A DNA stretch of 64,000 bases from Pseudomonas putida (lineage in GTDB: Bacteria > Pseudomonadota > Gammaproteobacteria > Pseudomonadales > Pseudomonadaceae): NCBI GenBank assembly GCA_029953615.1, contig CP124529.1, positions 3,410,501 to 3,474,500 of the forward strand, read 5' to 3'. Shown here one piece after another: positions 27,687 through 37,283 of the stretch; position 1 is the stretch's first letter; every line of letters starts with the position of its first letter. The translations under genes and the position numbers were made by a program. Below the pieces are notes generated by a model, which did not search any database, was not told where the DNA came from, and worked only from the letters and a program-made list of their open reading frames with translations.

Positions 27687-27845
27687 CGAACAAGCTCACG
27701 GGGGTTATGCCGGGCAGTATTTACAACGCCACGGCATTGTCCAGTAAAGAAGCCGTAAAGGTCATGAGCCGGCTGTTGCATCGTAGGGCCGGTATGACAG
27801 TTTATCAGTGGTGCCTTTGCGTCCTGTACCCGAGTGATATCAAAG

Positions 27846-28133
27846 GCAGGGGGGCTGGAACGTGCGCCGATCCGCGTGAACTCGTTCAGCGCACAGCTCG
27901 AATCAGTGAGGCGCGGGATGGGGGTGGCGGTACTTCCCCGGATCCTGGCCAAGGATTTGATCGAGTTGTTTGTCGATCTGCCCCTTCCAGATATGGACGT
28001 CTACATGGTGACCCGGCCTCAGGCGTTGAGGCAGCCCCACATAAAGTGCTTTTTCTCGATCCTGGAGAAACTGCTGCACCAGGCCCTGTCAACGGATCCC
28101 GGGCAGCACCTGGCGGAGCACTTTACCGGCTGA
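27846..28133 (+). pseudogene. LysR-type regulator remnant (C-terminal fragment)
   Basis: About 95 codons resembling the last third of a LysR-type regulator: PIRVNSFSAQLESVRRGMGVAVLPRILA followed by LIELFVDLPLPDMDVYMVTRP and a final helix FFSILEKLLHQ. This is the substrate-binding subdomain without any helix-turn-helix; upstream sequence up to trkH encodes nothing LysR-like in any frame. There is no convincing start (GTG at 27834 at best). It is therefore a degraded gene, convergent with gltS, and may once have regulated a neighbour. Confidence 0.65.
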
Positions 28134-28149
28134 CTGTTCCGCGTCTGAT

Positions 28150-29346
28150 TCAAAAGAACGGCAAGGCCAGATACAGCTTGATGACGATGACATTGATGAT
28201 GTCGATGAAGAACGCTCCCACCATCGGTACCACCAGAAAGGCAATGTGCGAGGCTCCGTAGCGCTGGGTCACCGCTTGCATGTTGGCGATTGCCGTCGGC
28301 GTTGCACCCAGGCCGAAACCACAATGTCCGGCAGCCAGTACCGCTGCATCATAGTTGCGGCCCATGACCCGGAACGTGACAAAGATCGCAAACAGTGCCA
28401 TGACCAGTGTCTGTGCGGCGAGTAACACAAAGAACGGTAACGCTAACGCCGCAAGGTCCCACAACTTGAGCGACATCAAGGCAATGGCCAGGAATAACGA
28501 CAAACTCACATTGCCCAATACCGAGACTTCCCGCTCGAAGACATGATAAAAGCCGAATGCCGAAAGGCCGTTTCGCAAAACCACACCCACGAACAGCACG
28601 CAAACGAAGGTAGGCAGTTCAAAGGCAGTGCCTTTCAACAAACCGTCAAGTAACGAACCCGCGAGCAAACTGACAGCGATCAGCGCCAGTGTTTCGATAA
28701 ATGAAAACGATGTAATCAGGCGCTCTTTTTCCGGTTGTTCGAAACCCTTGGGCAGTTGCGGTGCAGCTTCTTCGATGCCCGGTGCTTTTACCCGTTTGAT
28801 CAGTAGCCGGGCGACCGGTCCGCCAATCAGGCCGCCCAGCACCAGGCCGAAGGTAGCGGACGCCATTGCCAGTTCGGAGGCCGAGGCCAGGCCAAACTTT
28901 TCGGTGAACGTGGCCCCCCACGCAGCGCCTGTGCCGTGGCCTCCCGACAAGGTGATGGACCCGGCCAGCAGGCCCATCAGCGGGTCGAGCCCCAGTGCCG
29001 TTGCCAGGCCGATGCCCATGGCGTTCTGAACCAGCAGCAAGCCGGTTACCACCAGCAGGAATACGGTAACCGCGCGGCCACCTTTTTTCAGGCTGGCGAA
29101 GTCTGCACTCAAACCGATGGTGGCGAAGAATGCCAGCATCAGAGGGGCTTGCAGTGAGGTATCGAATTTCACATGGACATCGAAACTACGCAACGCCAAG
29201 AGTGCCAAGGCTACTACAAGGCCGCCGGCGACAGGTTCCGGAATGTTGTAAGTGCGCAAGAAGCCAATGCGTGCAACAAGGCCGCGCCCCAATAACAATA
29301 CTAAAGAGGCGGCTACAAGCGTCCCGTAAAAATCGAGTTCAAACAT
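28150..29346 (-). CDS. gltS: Sodium/glutamate symporter GltS
   Basis: Inner-membrane Na+-coupled glutamate uptake protein (ESS family). 398 residues, about ten hydrophobic segments in two inverted repeats; the conserved re-entrant loops are visible as SITLSGGHGTGAAWG and AGHCGFGLGATPTAIANM. Complete and in frame. It stands alone on the minus strand, between a LysR remnant and the sigma-54 regulator; a 25-bp inverted repeat lies about 60-85 bases upstream of its start. Confidence 0.94.
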   Translation of the reverse strand: MFELDFYGTLVAASLVLLLGRGLVARIGFLRTYNIPEPVAGGLVVALALLALRSFDVHVKFDTSLQAPLMLAFFATIGLSADFASLKKGGRAVTVFLLVVTGLLLVQNAMGIGLATALGLDPLMGLLAGSITLSGGHGTGAAWGATFTEKFGLASASELAMASATFGLVLGGLIGGPVARLLIKRVKAPGIEEAAPQLPKGFEQPEKERLITSFSFIETLALIAVSLLAGSLLDGLLKGTAFELPTFVCVLFVGVVLRNGLSAFGFYHVFEREVSVLGNVSLSLFLAIALMSLKLWDLAALALPFFVLLAAQTLVMALFAIFVTFRVMGRNYDAAVLAAGHCGFGLGATPTAIANMQAVTQRYGASHIAFLVVPMVGAFFIDIINVIVIKLYLALPFF

Positions 29347-29405
29347 CAGGTACTCTCGTTATATCCAGTAGCGAACCACTTCCCGCTCTGGGGCGGGTAA
29401 GCGGG

Positions 29406-29430
29406 GTGACAGGCAGGATTGCACTGTCAC
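29406..29430. promoter_or_regulatory. Inverted repeat upstream of gltS
   Basis: GTGACAG (29406-29412) and CTGTCAC (29424-29430) are perfect 7-bp arms around an 11-base spacer. Located 60-84 bases upstream of gltS, it is a candidate operator. The binding protein is not identifiable from this window. Confidence 0.45.
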
Positions 29431-29529
29431 CATTCTACGAGGCATGCGTGGGAGAGTATCTTTCACTGGCGTAGGAAAAGCCTGAATAACAATCGGATTA
29501 TTACAATAACTATCAGGGTCCGCTTTGCG

Positions 29530-29632
29530 GCCCATCGCAGGCAAGCCAGCTCCCACAGGTATCGCGCAGAATTCAGGACGTGTGCGATACCTGTGGGAGC
29601 TGGCTTGCCTGCGATGGGCTGCGTAGCAGCCC
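29530..29632. repeat. Inverted REP pair, AGCTGGC variant
   Basis: CATCGCAGGCAAGCCAGCTC and its complement GAGCTGGCTTGCCTGCGATG, with the spacer arms GGTATCGCGCA / TGTGCGATACC also partly pairing; GGGCTGCGTAGCAGCCC follows. It fills half of the 308-base gap between gltS and the sigma-54 regulator. Confidence 0.85.
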
Positions 29633-29654
29633 CGTTGACGCGATCTGACAGGTA

Positions 29655-31163
29655 TCAGGTTTTACCCGGTATTCCATATTTGCGCAGGCGTTGGGCAATG
29701 GCGGTATGCGAGGTCTGCAAGCGCCCGGCCAGTTGCCGCGTCGAGGGGTAGCTGGCGTACAGGCGTTGCAGCAGCTCGCGCTCGAAATCGCCCACGGCCT
29801 GTTCCAGGCTGGCCACTTCGCCGTCCTGGCCACGGGCCACCGAGGTGCCGGCGATATCCAGGTCACCGATATCCACCAGGTTGCCCTCGCAAATGGCTGC
29901 GGCGCGGAATATCACGTTCTGCAGCTGGCGCACATTGCCCGGCCAAGGGTTGGCCAGCAGTGCCGAATGGGTGGCGGGGGTCAGCCGGCAGGGCGGGCGC
30001 TGGATCTGCGTGCAGGCCTGCTGCATGAAGAAATGCGCCAGCATCAGAATGTCCTGGCCACGATCGCGTAGCGGCGGCACTTGCAGGTTGAGCACATTCA
30101 GGCGGTAGAACAGGTCTTCGCGGAAGCTGCCTTCGGCGACCATGCGCTCCAGGTCGCGGTGGGTGGCACTGATGATGCGTACATCCACCTTCACTTCGCG
30201 GTCGCCACCCACCCGGCGGAAGCTGCCATCGCTGAGAAAGCGCAGCAGCTTGGCTTGCAGGTACGGCGACATTTCGCCTATTTCATCGAGGAACACCGTG
30301 CCCTGGTTGGCCAGCTCCATCAGCCCGGGCTTGCCGCCCCGCTGCGCACCGGTGAAGGCGCCGGGGGCGTAGCCGAACAGTTCGCTCTCGGCCAGGCTTT
30401 CGGGCAGCGCGGCGCAGTTCAGGGCCAGGAATGGCGCTGCGTGGCGGCTGCTGACGGTGTGGCAGGCGCGGGCTACCAGCTCTTTGCCTGTGCCGGTTTC
30501 GCCATGCACCAGCAACGGCGCATCGAGCGCCGCCACGCGCAAGGCGCGGGCCTTGAGGGTGCGGATGGCCGGTGACTCGCCGAGCAAGGCATCGAAGCCT
30601 TCGGCGTGGTCGTGGTGCAGGGCCGACAAGCGTTCGCCCATGCGCGTGGGTGGGTACAGCGTCAGCAGGCCGCCGGCGTTGGTGATGGGGGTGGCGTCCA
30701 GCAGCAGGCTCTGGCCGTTGAGCTGCATCTCGCGCATGGGCAGGTGGAAGTTGTTGTCCAGCAGGGCCTGCAGCAGCCCCGGGTCGCCGAACAGTTCACC
30801 CACCGAGCGCCCGGCCGATTCGCGGCCGCACAGCTCGATCAGCGCCGGGTTGGCCAGCAGCACCTTGCCGGCACTGTCCACGGCCAGCACCGGGTCGCTC
30901 ATTGCCGCCAGCAGGGCATCAAGCTGCAGGTGCCGGCGTTGGCCAGGGAGGATGTCGACCACGTCCACCGATTGCACGCCATGTACCTCGAACAGCGCGT
31001 CGTGCAGTTCTTCGAGCACGGCGGGGCTGAGGGTGGGGGCGTCGATGTAGACGTTCGGCGGGACCATCTCCACGGCGTCCAGGTTGAGGTTGCGGGCACC
31101 GAGCAGGGCGAGGACTTCCTGGGTGATGCCGACGCGGTCGATGAAGCTGACGTGGATGCGCAT
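29655..31163 (-). CDS. TyrR-like sigma-54-dependent activator (GcsR-type)
   Basis: A 502-residue activator: ACT domain (residues about 1-70, MRIHVSFIDRVGITQEVLALL), PAS domain (about 78-175), AAA+ domain with Walker A GETGTGKE (221-228), the sigma-54 contact motif GAFTGA (268-273) and Walker B VFLDEIGEM, and a C-terminal Fis/TyrR helix-turn-helix ending TSHTAIAQRLRKYGIPG. ACT domains sense amino acids. Given the GG-N10-GC promoter in front of the gcv operon nearby, the best inference is the counterpart of P. aeruginosa GcsR, which activates glycine cleavage genes; PhhR-type control of aromatic catabolism is an alternative. ATG at 31163 chosen because the ACT domain begins there. Confidence 0.88.
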   Translation of the reverse strand: MRIHVSFIDRVGITQEVLALLGARNLNLDAVEMVPPNVYIDAPTLSPAVLEELHDALFEVHGVQSVDVVDILPGQRRHLQLDALLAAMSDPVLAVDSAGKVLLANPALIELCGRESAGRSVGELFGDPGLLQALLDNNFHLPMREMQLNGQSLLLDATPITNAGGLLTLYPPTRMGERLSALHHDHAEGFDALLGESPAIRTLKARALRVAALDAPLLVHGETGTGKELVARACHTVSSRHAAPFLALNCAALPESLAESELFGYAPGAFTGAQRGGKPGLMELANQGTVFLDEIGEMSPYLQAKLLRFLSDGSFRRVGGDREVKVDVRIISATHRDLERMVAEGSFREDLFYRLNVLNLQVPPLRDRGQDILMLAHFFMQQACTQIQRPPCRLTPATHSALLANPWPGNVRQLQNVIFRAAAICEGNLVDIGDLDIAGTSVARGQDGEVASLEQAVGDFERELLQRLYASYPSTRQLAGRLQTSHTAIAQRLRKYGIPGKT

Positions 31164-31214
31164 GGGGAGGATGAAGTGGTGGCCGGGGAGGGCGGTAGTA
31201 TGCCTCAACATCGC

Positions 31215-31505
31215 CGGGGCCGCTTTGCGGCCCATCGCCGGCAAGCCAGCTCCCACAGGCACTGCACAGGCCTTGAGGCCGATGCGATCAAGGTGGGAGG
31301 AACTGTCTTGCTCAGTTTCTAAAAGTTGGCGCGATCCCTGTGGGAGCGGGCGGGCCCGCGAACACGGGCGAAGCCCGTGCCATCGTGCCATCCACCGCGT
31401 CGCCTGTTTCGCGGGCTTGCCCGCTCCCACAGGTACTGCGCATGGCTTGAGGTCAGCGCGGTCGGGGTGGGAGCTGGCTTGCCGGCGATGGGCTGCAAAG
31501 CAGCC
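31215..31505. repeat. Nested cluster of four REP elements of two variants
   Basis: Order: an AGCTGGC-type copy at about 31235-31260, a GGGAGCGGGC-type pair at about 31338-31430 (with CACGGGC-GAA-GCCCGTG between), then an inverse AGCTGGC-type copy ending about 31490 and GGGCTGCAAAGCAGCCC. One inverted pair is therefore nested inside another, suggesting one REP pair inserted into or was trapped by another. The 355-base gap holds no other recognisable feature except the unlocated promoter of the minus-strand activator gene. Confidence 0.8.
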
Positions 31506-31518
31506 CCGATTATCGAAA

Positions 31519-31887
31519 TTACTCCAGATGCTCAGGCTTGATCGGGTCGCCCGACTTCACATCCAGCTTTTCGCGAATGTCCGCGAACATATGGTCATAA
31601 AGCTTGTGCGGCGAACTCAGGTTCTCGAATTTCTTCGGTGGGGTCAGGTACGACTGTGCCTTGCGGGTCAGCAGCATGAGGAAGCTGGGCAACACCTGAT
31701 CCTTGGCCAGGAAGAACTTTTCTTCGACTGGCTTGCCTTCGATGCTGCCGTGCATCTTGAACTGGATACCTCTGCCTTCCTTGGGATCCGACGCGGCTTC
31801 GTATTCGATGTTCAGGTCATAGCTGTGGTCGTTCTTGTTCAGCGCGGTGCGCTCGATGTGTACATGACCGGGCTGGTACTGGGCCAT
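31519..31887 (-). CDS. Small arc-operon protein, possible DUF5064 family
   Basis: A 122-residue soluble protein ([31 protein letters not shown]...). I recall similar PGHLH-starting pseudomonad proteins grouped as DUF5064, but this is memory only. A beta-rich N-terminal half is followed by a helical end ([18 protein letters not shown]). No known motif, signal peptide or membrane segment. GAGGAG precedes the ATG at 31887. It lies 54 bases after the true arcC stop and is probably the last gene of the arginine deiminase operon; function unknown. Confidence 0.75.
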   Translation of the reverse strand: MAQYQPGHVHIERTALNKNDHSYDLNIEYEAASDPKEGRGIQFKMHGSIEGKPVEEKFFLAKDQVLPSFLMLLTRKAQSYLTPPKKFENLSSPHKLYDHMFADIREKLDVKSGDPIKPEHLE

Positions 31888-31941
31888 GGCGAACTCCTCT
31901 GCAAGGTGAAAATGGCGGGCCAATCGGCCCGCCCACTGCAT

Positions 31942-32872
31942 TCAACGGTAGCTGATCCCCGGCTTGGCGGTGGACACCCGCGTACCGGCAGTGCCTTTGA
32001 CGGATGTCTTCGATGTTTTCCAGCGAACTGATCACCGCCACCTTGCCGGTATTACGGGCAAAGTCGCAGGCTGCTTGCACCTTCGGCCCCATGGAGCCGG
32101 CGGCGAAGCCGAGGCGTTCGAGTTCGTCGGGGTGCGCCTGGGCGATGGCTTTCTGCGTGGGTTTGCCCCAGTCAATGTAGGCCGCATCGACGTCCGTGGC
32201 GATTATCAGAAGGTCGGCGTCCAGCTGTTCTGCCAGCAGGGCCGAGCAAAGGTCCTTGTCGATCACCGCCTCGATGCCCTTGAGCTTGCGGTTTTCATCG
32301 TACATGGTAGGGATGCCGCCGCCACCGGCGCAGATCACGATGCTGCTCTTTTCCAGCAGCCACTTGATCGGGCGGATCTCGAAGATGCGCTTGGGTTTCG
32401 GGCTGGCCACCACGCGGCGGTACTTGTCGCCGTCGGCCTTGACCACCCATCCCTTTTCCTTGGCCAGGCGCTCGGCCTCTTCCTTGCCGTAGACCGGGCC
32501 GATGAACTTGGTCGGGTCCTTGAAGGCGGGGTCGTTGGCGTCCACTTCGACCTGGGTCAGCAGGGTAGCGAACGGCACTTCGAAGGCCAGCAGGTTGCCC
32601 AGTTCCTGTTCGATCATGTAGCCGATCATGCCCTCGGTCTCGGCACCCAGCACATCCAGCGGATAGGCCTCGTCGGGCTTGTAGGACAGGCCCTGCAACG
32701 ACAGCAGGCCTACTTGCGGGCCGTTGCCGTGGGCGATGACCAGCTCGTTGCCTGGGTGGATCTTGGCGATCTGTTCGGCGGCGGTGCGGATATTGGCGCG
32801 CTGGTTGTCAGCGGTCATCGGCTCGCCGCGACGCAGCAGGGCGTTGCCGCCCAATGCAACAACGATACGCAT
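31942..32872 (-). CDS. arcC: Carbamate kinase ArcC (apparent frameshift)
   Basis: Last enzyme of the arginine deiminase pathway: carbamoyl phosphate + ADP to ATP, ammonia and CO2. N-terminal [16 protein letters not shown] and ICAGGGGIP are the family nucleotide/phosphate motifs. One extra G in GG at 32002-32003 shifts the frame after SSLENIEDI; as written the ORF runs on to 31817. Removing the base gives [19 protein letters not shown] and a stop at 31942, 309 residues, the usual length. Real gene, probable sequence error. Confidence 0.92.
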
Positions 32873-32926
32873 GGGGAATGTCCTTTAACGAAAAGAATGA
32901 GCTGCCGCTACACGGAGGTTGCAGGG

Positions 32927-33018
32927 TTCCCTGTGGGAGCGGGCGTGCCCGCGAAGAGGCCAGGCCAGGCACCATCACTGGTGCGGTTGACGCATTCGCG
33001 GGCATGCCCGCTCCCACA
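32927..33018. repeat. Intercistronic REP pair between arcB and arcC
   Basis: CCCTGTGGGAGCGGGCGTGC and its inverse CATGCCCGCTCCCACAAG flank a 38-base spacer, inside the arc operon. It lies in the 180-base gap between the arcB stop (33053) and the arcC start (32872). Confidence 0.85.
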
Positions 33019-33052
33019 AGTACAGCGCAGCCCCCCGGTAGGCGGACAAGGC

Positions 33053-34063
33053 TTACAGGTCAGCCAGGGTCGACACCAGGATCGCCTTGATCGTGTGCAT
33101 GCGGTTTTCCGCCTGCTCGAAGGCGATGCAGGCCGGCGACTCGAACACGTCGTCGGTCACTTCGATACCGTTGGCCAGGTCCGGGTACTGTTCGGCGATC
33201 TGCTTGCCTACCTTGGTTTCGGAGTTGTGGAACGCCGGCAGGCAGTGCATGAACTTGGTCCGCGGGTTGCCGGTGGACTTCATCAGCTGTGCATTCACCT
33301 GATACGGCTTGAGCAGCTTGATGCGCTCGCCCCAGGCTTCGATCGGCTCACCCATCGATACCCACACGTCGGTGTGTACGAAGTCCACACCCTTGACTGC
33401 GGCAACCGGGTCTTCGGTGAGGGTGATGCGCGCGCCGCTTTCCTCGGCGTACTTGCGGCAACGCTCGACCAGGTCGTCATGCGGCCACAGTGCCTTGGGC
33501 GCGGCGATGCGCACATCCATGCCGAGCTTGGCGCCGATCAGCAGCAGCGAGTTACCCATGTTGTTGCGGGCGTCGCCCAGGTAGGCGTAGCTGATGTCGT
33601 GCAGCGGTTTGTCGCTGTGCTCACGCATGGTCAGCACGTCGGCGATCATCTGGGTGGGGTGGTATTCGTCGGTCAGGCCGTTGAACACCGGTACGCCGGC
33701 AAACTTGGCCAGTTCTTCGACGATTTCCTGCTTGAAGCCACGGTACTCGATGGCGTCGTACATGCGCCCGAGCACGCGGGCGGTGTCCTTCATGCTTTCC
33801 TTGTGGCCGATCTGCGAAGAGTTGGGGTCGATGTAGGTAACGTTGGCGCCCTGGTCATAGGCGGCCACTTCGAAGGCGCAGCGGGTACGGGTGGAGGTTT
33901 TTTCGAAGATCAGTGCGATGTTGTTACCCTTCAGGTGCTGCTGCTCGGTACCGGTGTACTTGGCGCGCTTGAGATCGCGGGACAGGTCCAGCAGGTAGCG
34001 CAGCTCGCGTGTGGTGTGGTGTTCCAGGCTGAGCAGGTTGCGGTTGTGAATGTTGAACGCCAT
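33053..34063 (-). CDS. arcB: Catabolic ornithine carbamoyltransferase ArcB
   Basis: Phosphorolyses citrulline to ornithine and carbamoyl phosphate. 336 residues. Carbamoyl-phosphate binding motif [13 protein letters not shown] and ornithine-site motif HCLPAFHN are intact. [17 protein letters not shown] at the start matches the catabolic pseudomonad form. The ATG at 34063 follows AAGGAGAAAAG; the in-frame TTG-type extension to 34093 is rejected. Third gene of arcD-A-B-C. Confidence 0.95.
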   Translation of the reverse strand: MAFNIHNRNLLSLEHHTTRELRYLLDLSRDLKRAKYTGTEQQHLKGNNIALIFEKTSTRTRCAFEVAAYDQGANVTYIDPNSSQIGHKESMKDTARVLGRMYDAIEYRGFKQEIVEELAKFAGVPVFNGLTDEYHPTQMIADVLTMREHSDKPLHDISYAYLGDARNNMGNSLLLIGAKLGMDVRIAAPKALWPHDDLVERCRKYAEESGARITLTEDPVAAVKGVDFVHTDVWVSMGEPIEAWGERIKLLKPYQVNAQLMKSTGNPRTKFMHCLPAFHNSETKVGKQIAEQYPDLANGIEVTDDVFESPACIAFEQAENRMHTIKAILVSTLADL

Positions 34064-34132
34064 GACTTTTCTCCTTGAGTTTGGTGAACGCACCGGCCGC
34101 CGCTGGGTAAGGGCGGCCGGGGGTAATGGTCG

Positions 34133-35386
34133 TTAGTAGTCGATCGGGTCACGCACGATCGGGCAGGTCATGCAGTGGCCGCCGCCACGGCCCCGGCCCA
34201 GTTCGCCGGCGCTGATGGTGATGACCTCGATGCCGGCCTTGCGCAGCAGGGTGTTGGTGTAGGTGTTGCGGTCGTAGCCAATCACCACGCCCGGCTCGAT
34301 GGCCACCACGTTGTTGCCGTCATCCCACTGTTCGCGTTCGGCAGCGAAGCTGTTGCCGCCGGTTTCGACCACGCGCAGCTTGACCCCCAGTTGCTCGCCC
34401 ACCACTTCGATGAACGACTTGTGTTCGCGGCGCACATCCATGCCGTATGGCTTGCTCTCGTCCGGGCGAATGATGAACGGCACGATCTCCTTGACCACTT
34501 CCGGGAAGACCGTGACCAGGTCGCGGTCGCAGAAGCTGAACACGGTATCCAGGTGCATGGCGGCACGCGATTTGGGCAGGCCGGCAACAATGACCTTTTC
34601 CACCGCACCCTTGGCGAACAGGTTCTGTGCCAGCTGGCCGATGGCCTGGCGCGAGGTGCGCTCGCCCATGCCGATCAGCACGATGCCCTTGCCGATCGGC
34701 ATGACATCGCCGCCTTCGAGGGTGGACTGGCCGTGTTCCTTGTCCGGGTCGCCGTACCAGATCTGGAAGTCGGCGTTGGTGAACTGCGGGTGGAACTTGT
34801 AGATGGCGGTGGTCAGCAGGGTTTCCTGACGTCGCGCCGGCCAGTACATCGGGTTCAATGTCACTCCGCCGTAGATCCAGCAGGTGGTGTCACGGGTGAA
34901 CTGGGTATTGGGCAGCGGTGGCAGGATGAAGCTGGAGTGGCCCAGGTAGTCGTTGTACATCTTGACCACTTCGGCACCTTCGCTCTGCGGCAGGTCCTGG
35001 CCAGCGACGCCGCCAATCAGAAACTCGGCCAGATGGCGCGGTTCGAGGCCTTCGAGCCAGCTGCGCACTTCGTTGGTCAGGCCGACACCGACAGTGTCAG
35101 GGGTGATCTTGCGATCGAGAATCCACTTCAGCGCTTCGGGTTGCTGGACGATGTCGGTCAGCAGGTTGTGCATCTCCAGCACATCCACGCCACGTTCGCG
35201 CATCTTGGTGACAAAGTCGAAATGGTCACGCTTGGCCTGGTCGACCCAGATCACATCGTCGAACAGCAGCTCGTCACAGTTGCTCGGCGTCAGGCGCTTG
35301 TGCGCCAGCCCCGGCGAGCAAACCATCACTTTGCGCAGTTTGCCGGCTTCGGAGTGGACACCGTACTTCTGTTTTTCAGCGGACAT
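34133..35386 (-). CDS. arcA: Arginine deiminase ArcA
   Basis: Hydrolyses arginine to citrulline and ammonia, the entry step of fermentative arginine use. 417 residues; the nucleophilic Cys is Cys405 in [19 protein letters not shown] at the C-terminus, and the upstream [12 protein letters not shown] and [10 protein letters not shown] stretches carry substrate-binding and catalytic residues. A GGAGGAATGAACC ribosome-binding region precedes the start. It lies between arcD and arcB. Confidence 0.97.
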   Translation of the reverse strand: MSAEKQKYGVHSEAGKLRKVMVCSPGLAHKRLTPSNCDELLFDDVIWVDQAKRDHFDFVTKMRERGVDVLEMHNLLTDIVQQPEALKWILDRKITPDTVGVGLTNEVRSWLEGLEPRHLAEFLIGGVAGQDLPQSEGAEVVKMYNDYLGHSSFILPPLPNTQFTRDTTCWIYGGVTLNPMYWPARRQETLLTTAIYKFHPQFTNADFQIWYGDPDKEHGQSTLEGGDVMPIGKGIVLIGMGERTSRQAIGQLAQNLFAKGAVEKVIVAGLPKSRAAMHLDTVFSFCDRDLVTVFPEVVKEIVPFIIRPDESKPYGMDVRREHKSFIEVVGEQLGVKLRVVETGGNSFAAEREQWDDGNNVVAIEPGVVIGYDRNTYTNTLLRKAGIEVITISAGELGRGRGGGHCMTCPIVRDPIDY

Positions 35387-35418
35387 GGTTCATTCCTCCA
35401 ATTGAACGAAGACGTGGA

Positions 35419-36846
35419 TCACAGGGTCAGGAAGCCGTCGTACAGGCCGAAGGCTGCCACCAGGGCACCGATGACCACGGCTGCGAAGATCAGTTTTTCC
35501 ACGTTGGTGAAGACAGGCTGGCCAACCTCACGCTTGGCCTTGGCGAACAGGATCGCGCCAGGTGCGTAGAGCAGGGCCGAGAGCAGCAGGTATTTCACGC
35601 CGCCGGCGTACAGCAGCCAGATCGCGTACACCAGGGCGATGCCACCGATGATCAGGTCCTTCTGCCGTTCGGCCAGGGCCTGTTCGTAGGTTTCGCTGCG
35701 CACTGCCAGCAGCACGGCATAGGCGGCCGACCACAGGTAGGGCACCAGGATCATCGACGTGGCCAGGTAGATCAGCGACAGGTAGGTGCTGTTGGAGAAC
35801 AGTGTGATCACCAGGAAAATCTGCACCATGGCGTTGGTCAGCCACAGGGCGTTGGCCGGTACCTGCTTGGCGTTCTCGCGGCGCAGGAACTCGGGCATGG
35901 TGTGGTCCTTGGCGGCGGCGAACATGATCTCGGCGCACAGCAGCACCCACGACAGCAGGGCCCCGAGCAGCGAGATGACCAGGCCGACGCTGATCAGCAC
36001 CGCGCCCCAGTGGCCGACTACATGTTCCAGCACGGCCGCCATCGACGGGTTCTGCAGCTTGGCCAGTTCCGGTTGGGTCATGATGCCCAGCGACAGCACG
36101 TTGACCAGTACCAGGAACAGCAGCACGGTCACGAAGCCGATCACCGTGGCCTTGCCCACGTCGCTGCGTTTTTCCGCCCGCGCCGAGAAGATGCTCGCGC
36201 CTTCGATGCCGATGAACACCCATACGGTGACCAGCATCATGTTGCGCACCTGGTTCATCACGCTGCCCAGCTCTGGCGTGCCCAGGCCCCAGATGTCGGC
36301 GGTAAAGATGTCGAGTTTGAAGGCGAACAGGCAGATCAGGGCGAACAGCACCAGCGGTACCACTTTCGCGATGGTGGTGACCAGGTTGATGAATGCCGCT
36401 TCCTTGATGCCGCGCAGTACCAGGAAGTGCACCGCCCACAGCAGCACCGAGGCGCCTATGATGGCGGCCGGGGTGTTGCCTTCGCCAAAGATCGGGAAGA
36501 AATAGCCCAATGTGCTGAACAGCAGCACGAAATAGCCGACGTTGCCCAGCCAGGCACTGATCCAGTAGCCCCAGGCCGAAGAGAAGCCCATGTAATCGCC
36601 GAAACCGGCCTTGGCATAGGCGTACACCCCGCCATCCAGGTCAGGCTTGCGGTTGGCCAGGGTCTGGAACACGAAGGCCAGGGTCAGCATGCCGACTGCG
36701 GTAATCGCCCAACCGATCAGAACCGCGCCAACCCCTGCGCTGGCCGCCATGTTTTGCGGCAACGAGAAGATCCCGCCACCAATCATCGAACCGACCACAA
36801 GTGCAACTAACGCGCCGAGCTTTAGTTTTCCGGATGAATCAGACAT
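35419..36846 (-). CDS. arcD: Arginine/ornithine antiporter ArcD
   Basis: Inner-membrane APC-family exchanger that imports arginine and exports ornithine. 475 residues with about 12-13 hydrophobic segments; the APC signature GSMIGGGIFSLPQNMA is in the first helix. It heads the operon arcD-arcA-arcB-arcC. A close paralogue of identical length is encoded divergently at 37284-38711. An imperfect Anr-like dyad lies 61-74 bases upstream. Confidence 0.93.
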   Translation of the reverse strand: MSDSSGKLKLGALVALVVGSMIGGGIFSLPQNMAASAGVGAVLIGWAITAVGMLTLAFVFQTLANRKPDLDGGVYAYAKAGFGDYMGFSSAWGYWISAWLGNVGYFVLLFSTLGYFFPIFGEGNTPAAIIGASVLLWAVHFLVLRGIKEAAFINLVTTIAKVVPLVLFALICLFAFKLDIFTADIWGLGTPELGSVMNQVRNMMLVTVWVFIGIEGASIFSARAEKRSDVGKATVIGFVTVLLFLVLVNVLSLGIMTQPELAKLQNPSMAAVLEHVVGHWGAVLISVGLVISLLGALLSWVLLCAEIMFAAAKDHTMPEFLRRENAKQVPANALWLTNAMVQIFLVITLFSNSTYLSLIYLATSMILVPYLWSAAYAVLLAVRSETYEQALAERQKDLIIGGIALVYAIWLLYAGGVKYLLLSALLYAPGAILFAKAKREVGQPVFTNVEKLIFAAVVIGALVAAFGLYDGFLTL

Positions 36847-37283
36847 TTAACAACTCCTGCCAGGAGAAAGTTGACAACAGCGTAAATCCGACGCCGCTAC
36901 CATTCGCTGACATAGGTCAGTTCATGGCCACGTGAAGTAGGAAAATTCCTTCACGGGTACTCCTGGAGTGTGCCGACAGCTTCTGCTACAGGCCGCGCGC
37001 GCTGGCACCTCCATGTCCATCTAGAGCAATCGCTCTGTTCGGCCTGCGATGCTTGAAGCTAGCCGCTTTTGCCGCTTTCGCAAATTTTTTACAAGAATTT
37101 CGAGTTTTATCAGTTTCTTCTCTAGTTGCCCGGGAGCTGCTAGTTTTTACACACCGGGCGGCATAGACAAAGCGGTTATGAGTGCTATAGCTTCATGCAC
37201 TACGATCATTATAAGTAACAACGTTTATATGACCCGCACGGGCGTTTCAAACCCATGACAGCGCGCAAAAAAAAGGAAGGCTC
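36847..37283. promoter_or_regulatory. Divergent arcD / arcD2 control region
   Basis: 437 bases, clearly AT-richer in its right half (37080-37240). Besides the Anr-like dyad it holds CGTGAAG (36931-36937) / CTTCACG (36949-36955), a 7-bp inverted repeat with an internal AGGAA/TTCCT. An AAAAAAAAGGAAGG ribosome-binding site precedes arcD2. No ORF with coding character and no REP is present. Confidence 0.5.
36907..36920 (-). promoter_or_regulatory. Possible Anr/FNR-type site upstream of arcD
   Basis: CTGAC-ATAG-GTCAG is a perfect 5-4-5 dyad with the spacing of an Anr box (TTGAT-N4-ATCAA) but with altered outer bases. It is centred about 67 bases upstream of arcD; arc operons of pseudomonads are known to be Anr-dependent. 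The match is only partial. Confidence 0.4.

Noticed and set aside
27707..28261. 184-residue plus-strand ORF between trkH and gltS
   Set aside because: No homology-like features, and it reads the LysR remnant in the wrong frame before running into gltS.
29655..31430. 591-residue form of the sigma-54 activator
   Set aside because: The first 89 residues are translated REP sequence; the ACT domain begins at the ATG at 31163.
31215..31505. CRISPR array
   Set aside because: Repeats are inverted REP palindromes of two variants at irregular spacing, not regularly spaced direct repeats with unique spacers.
31817..32872. Carbamate kinase as a 351-residue protein
   Set aside because: The last 70 residues come from reading the wrong frame after the extra G at 32002-32003; the family ends at 309 residues.
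31964..34078. 704-residue plus-strand ORF over arcC and arcB
   Set aside because: Reverse-frame shadow running through two real genes and a REP pair; composition is not protein-like.
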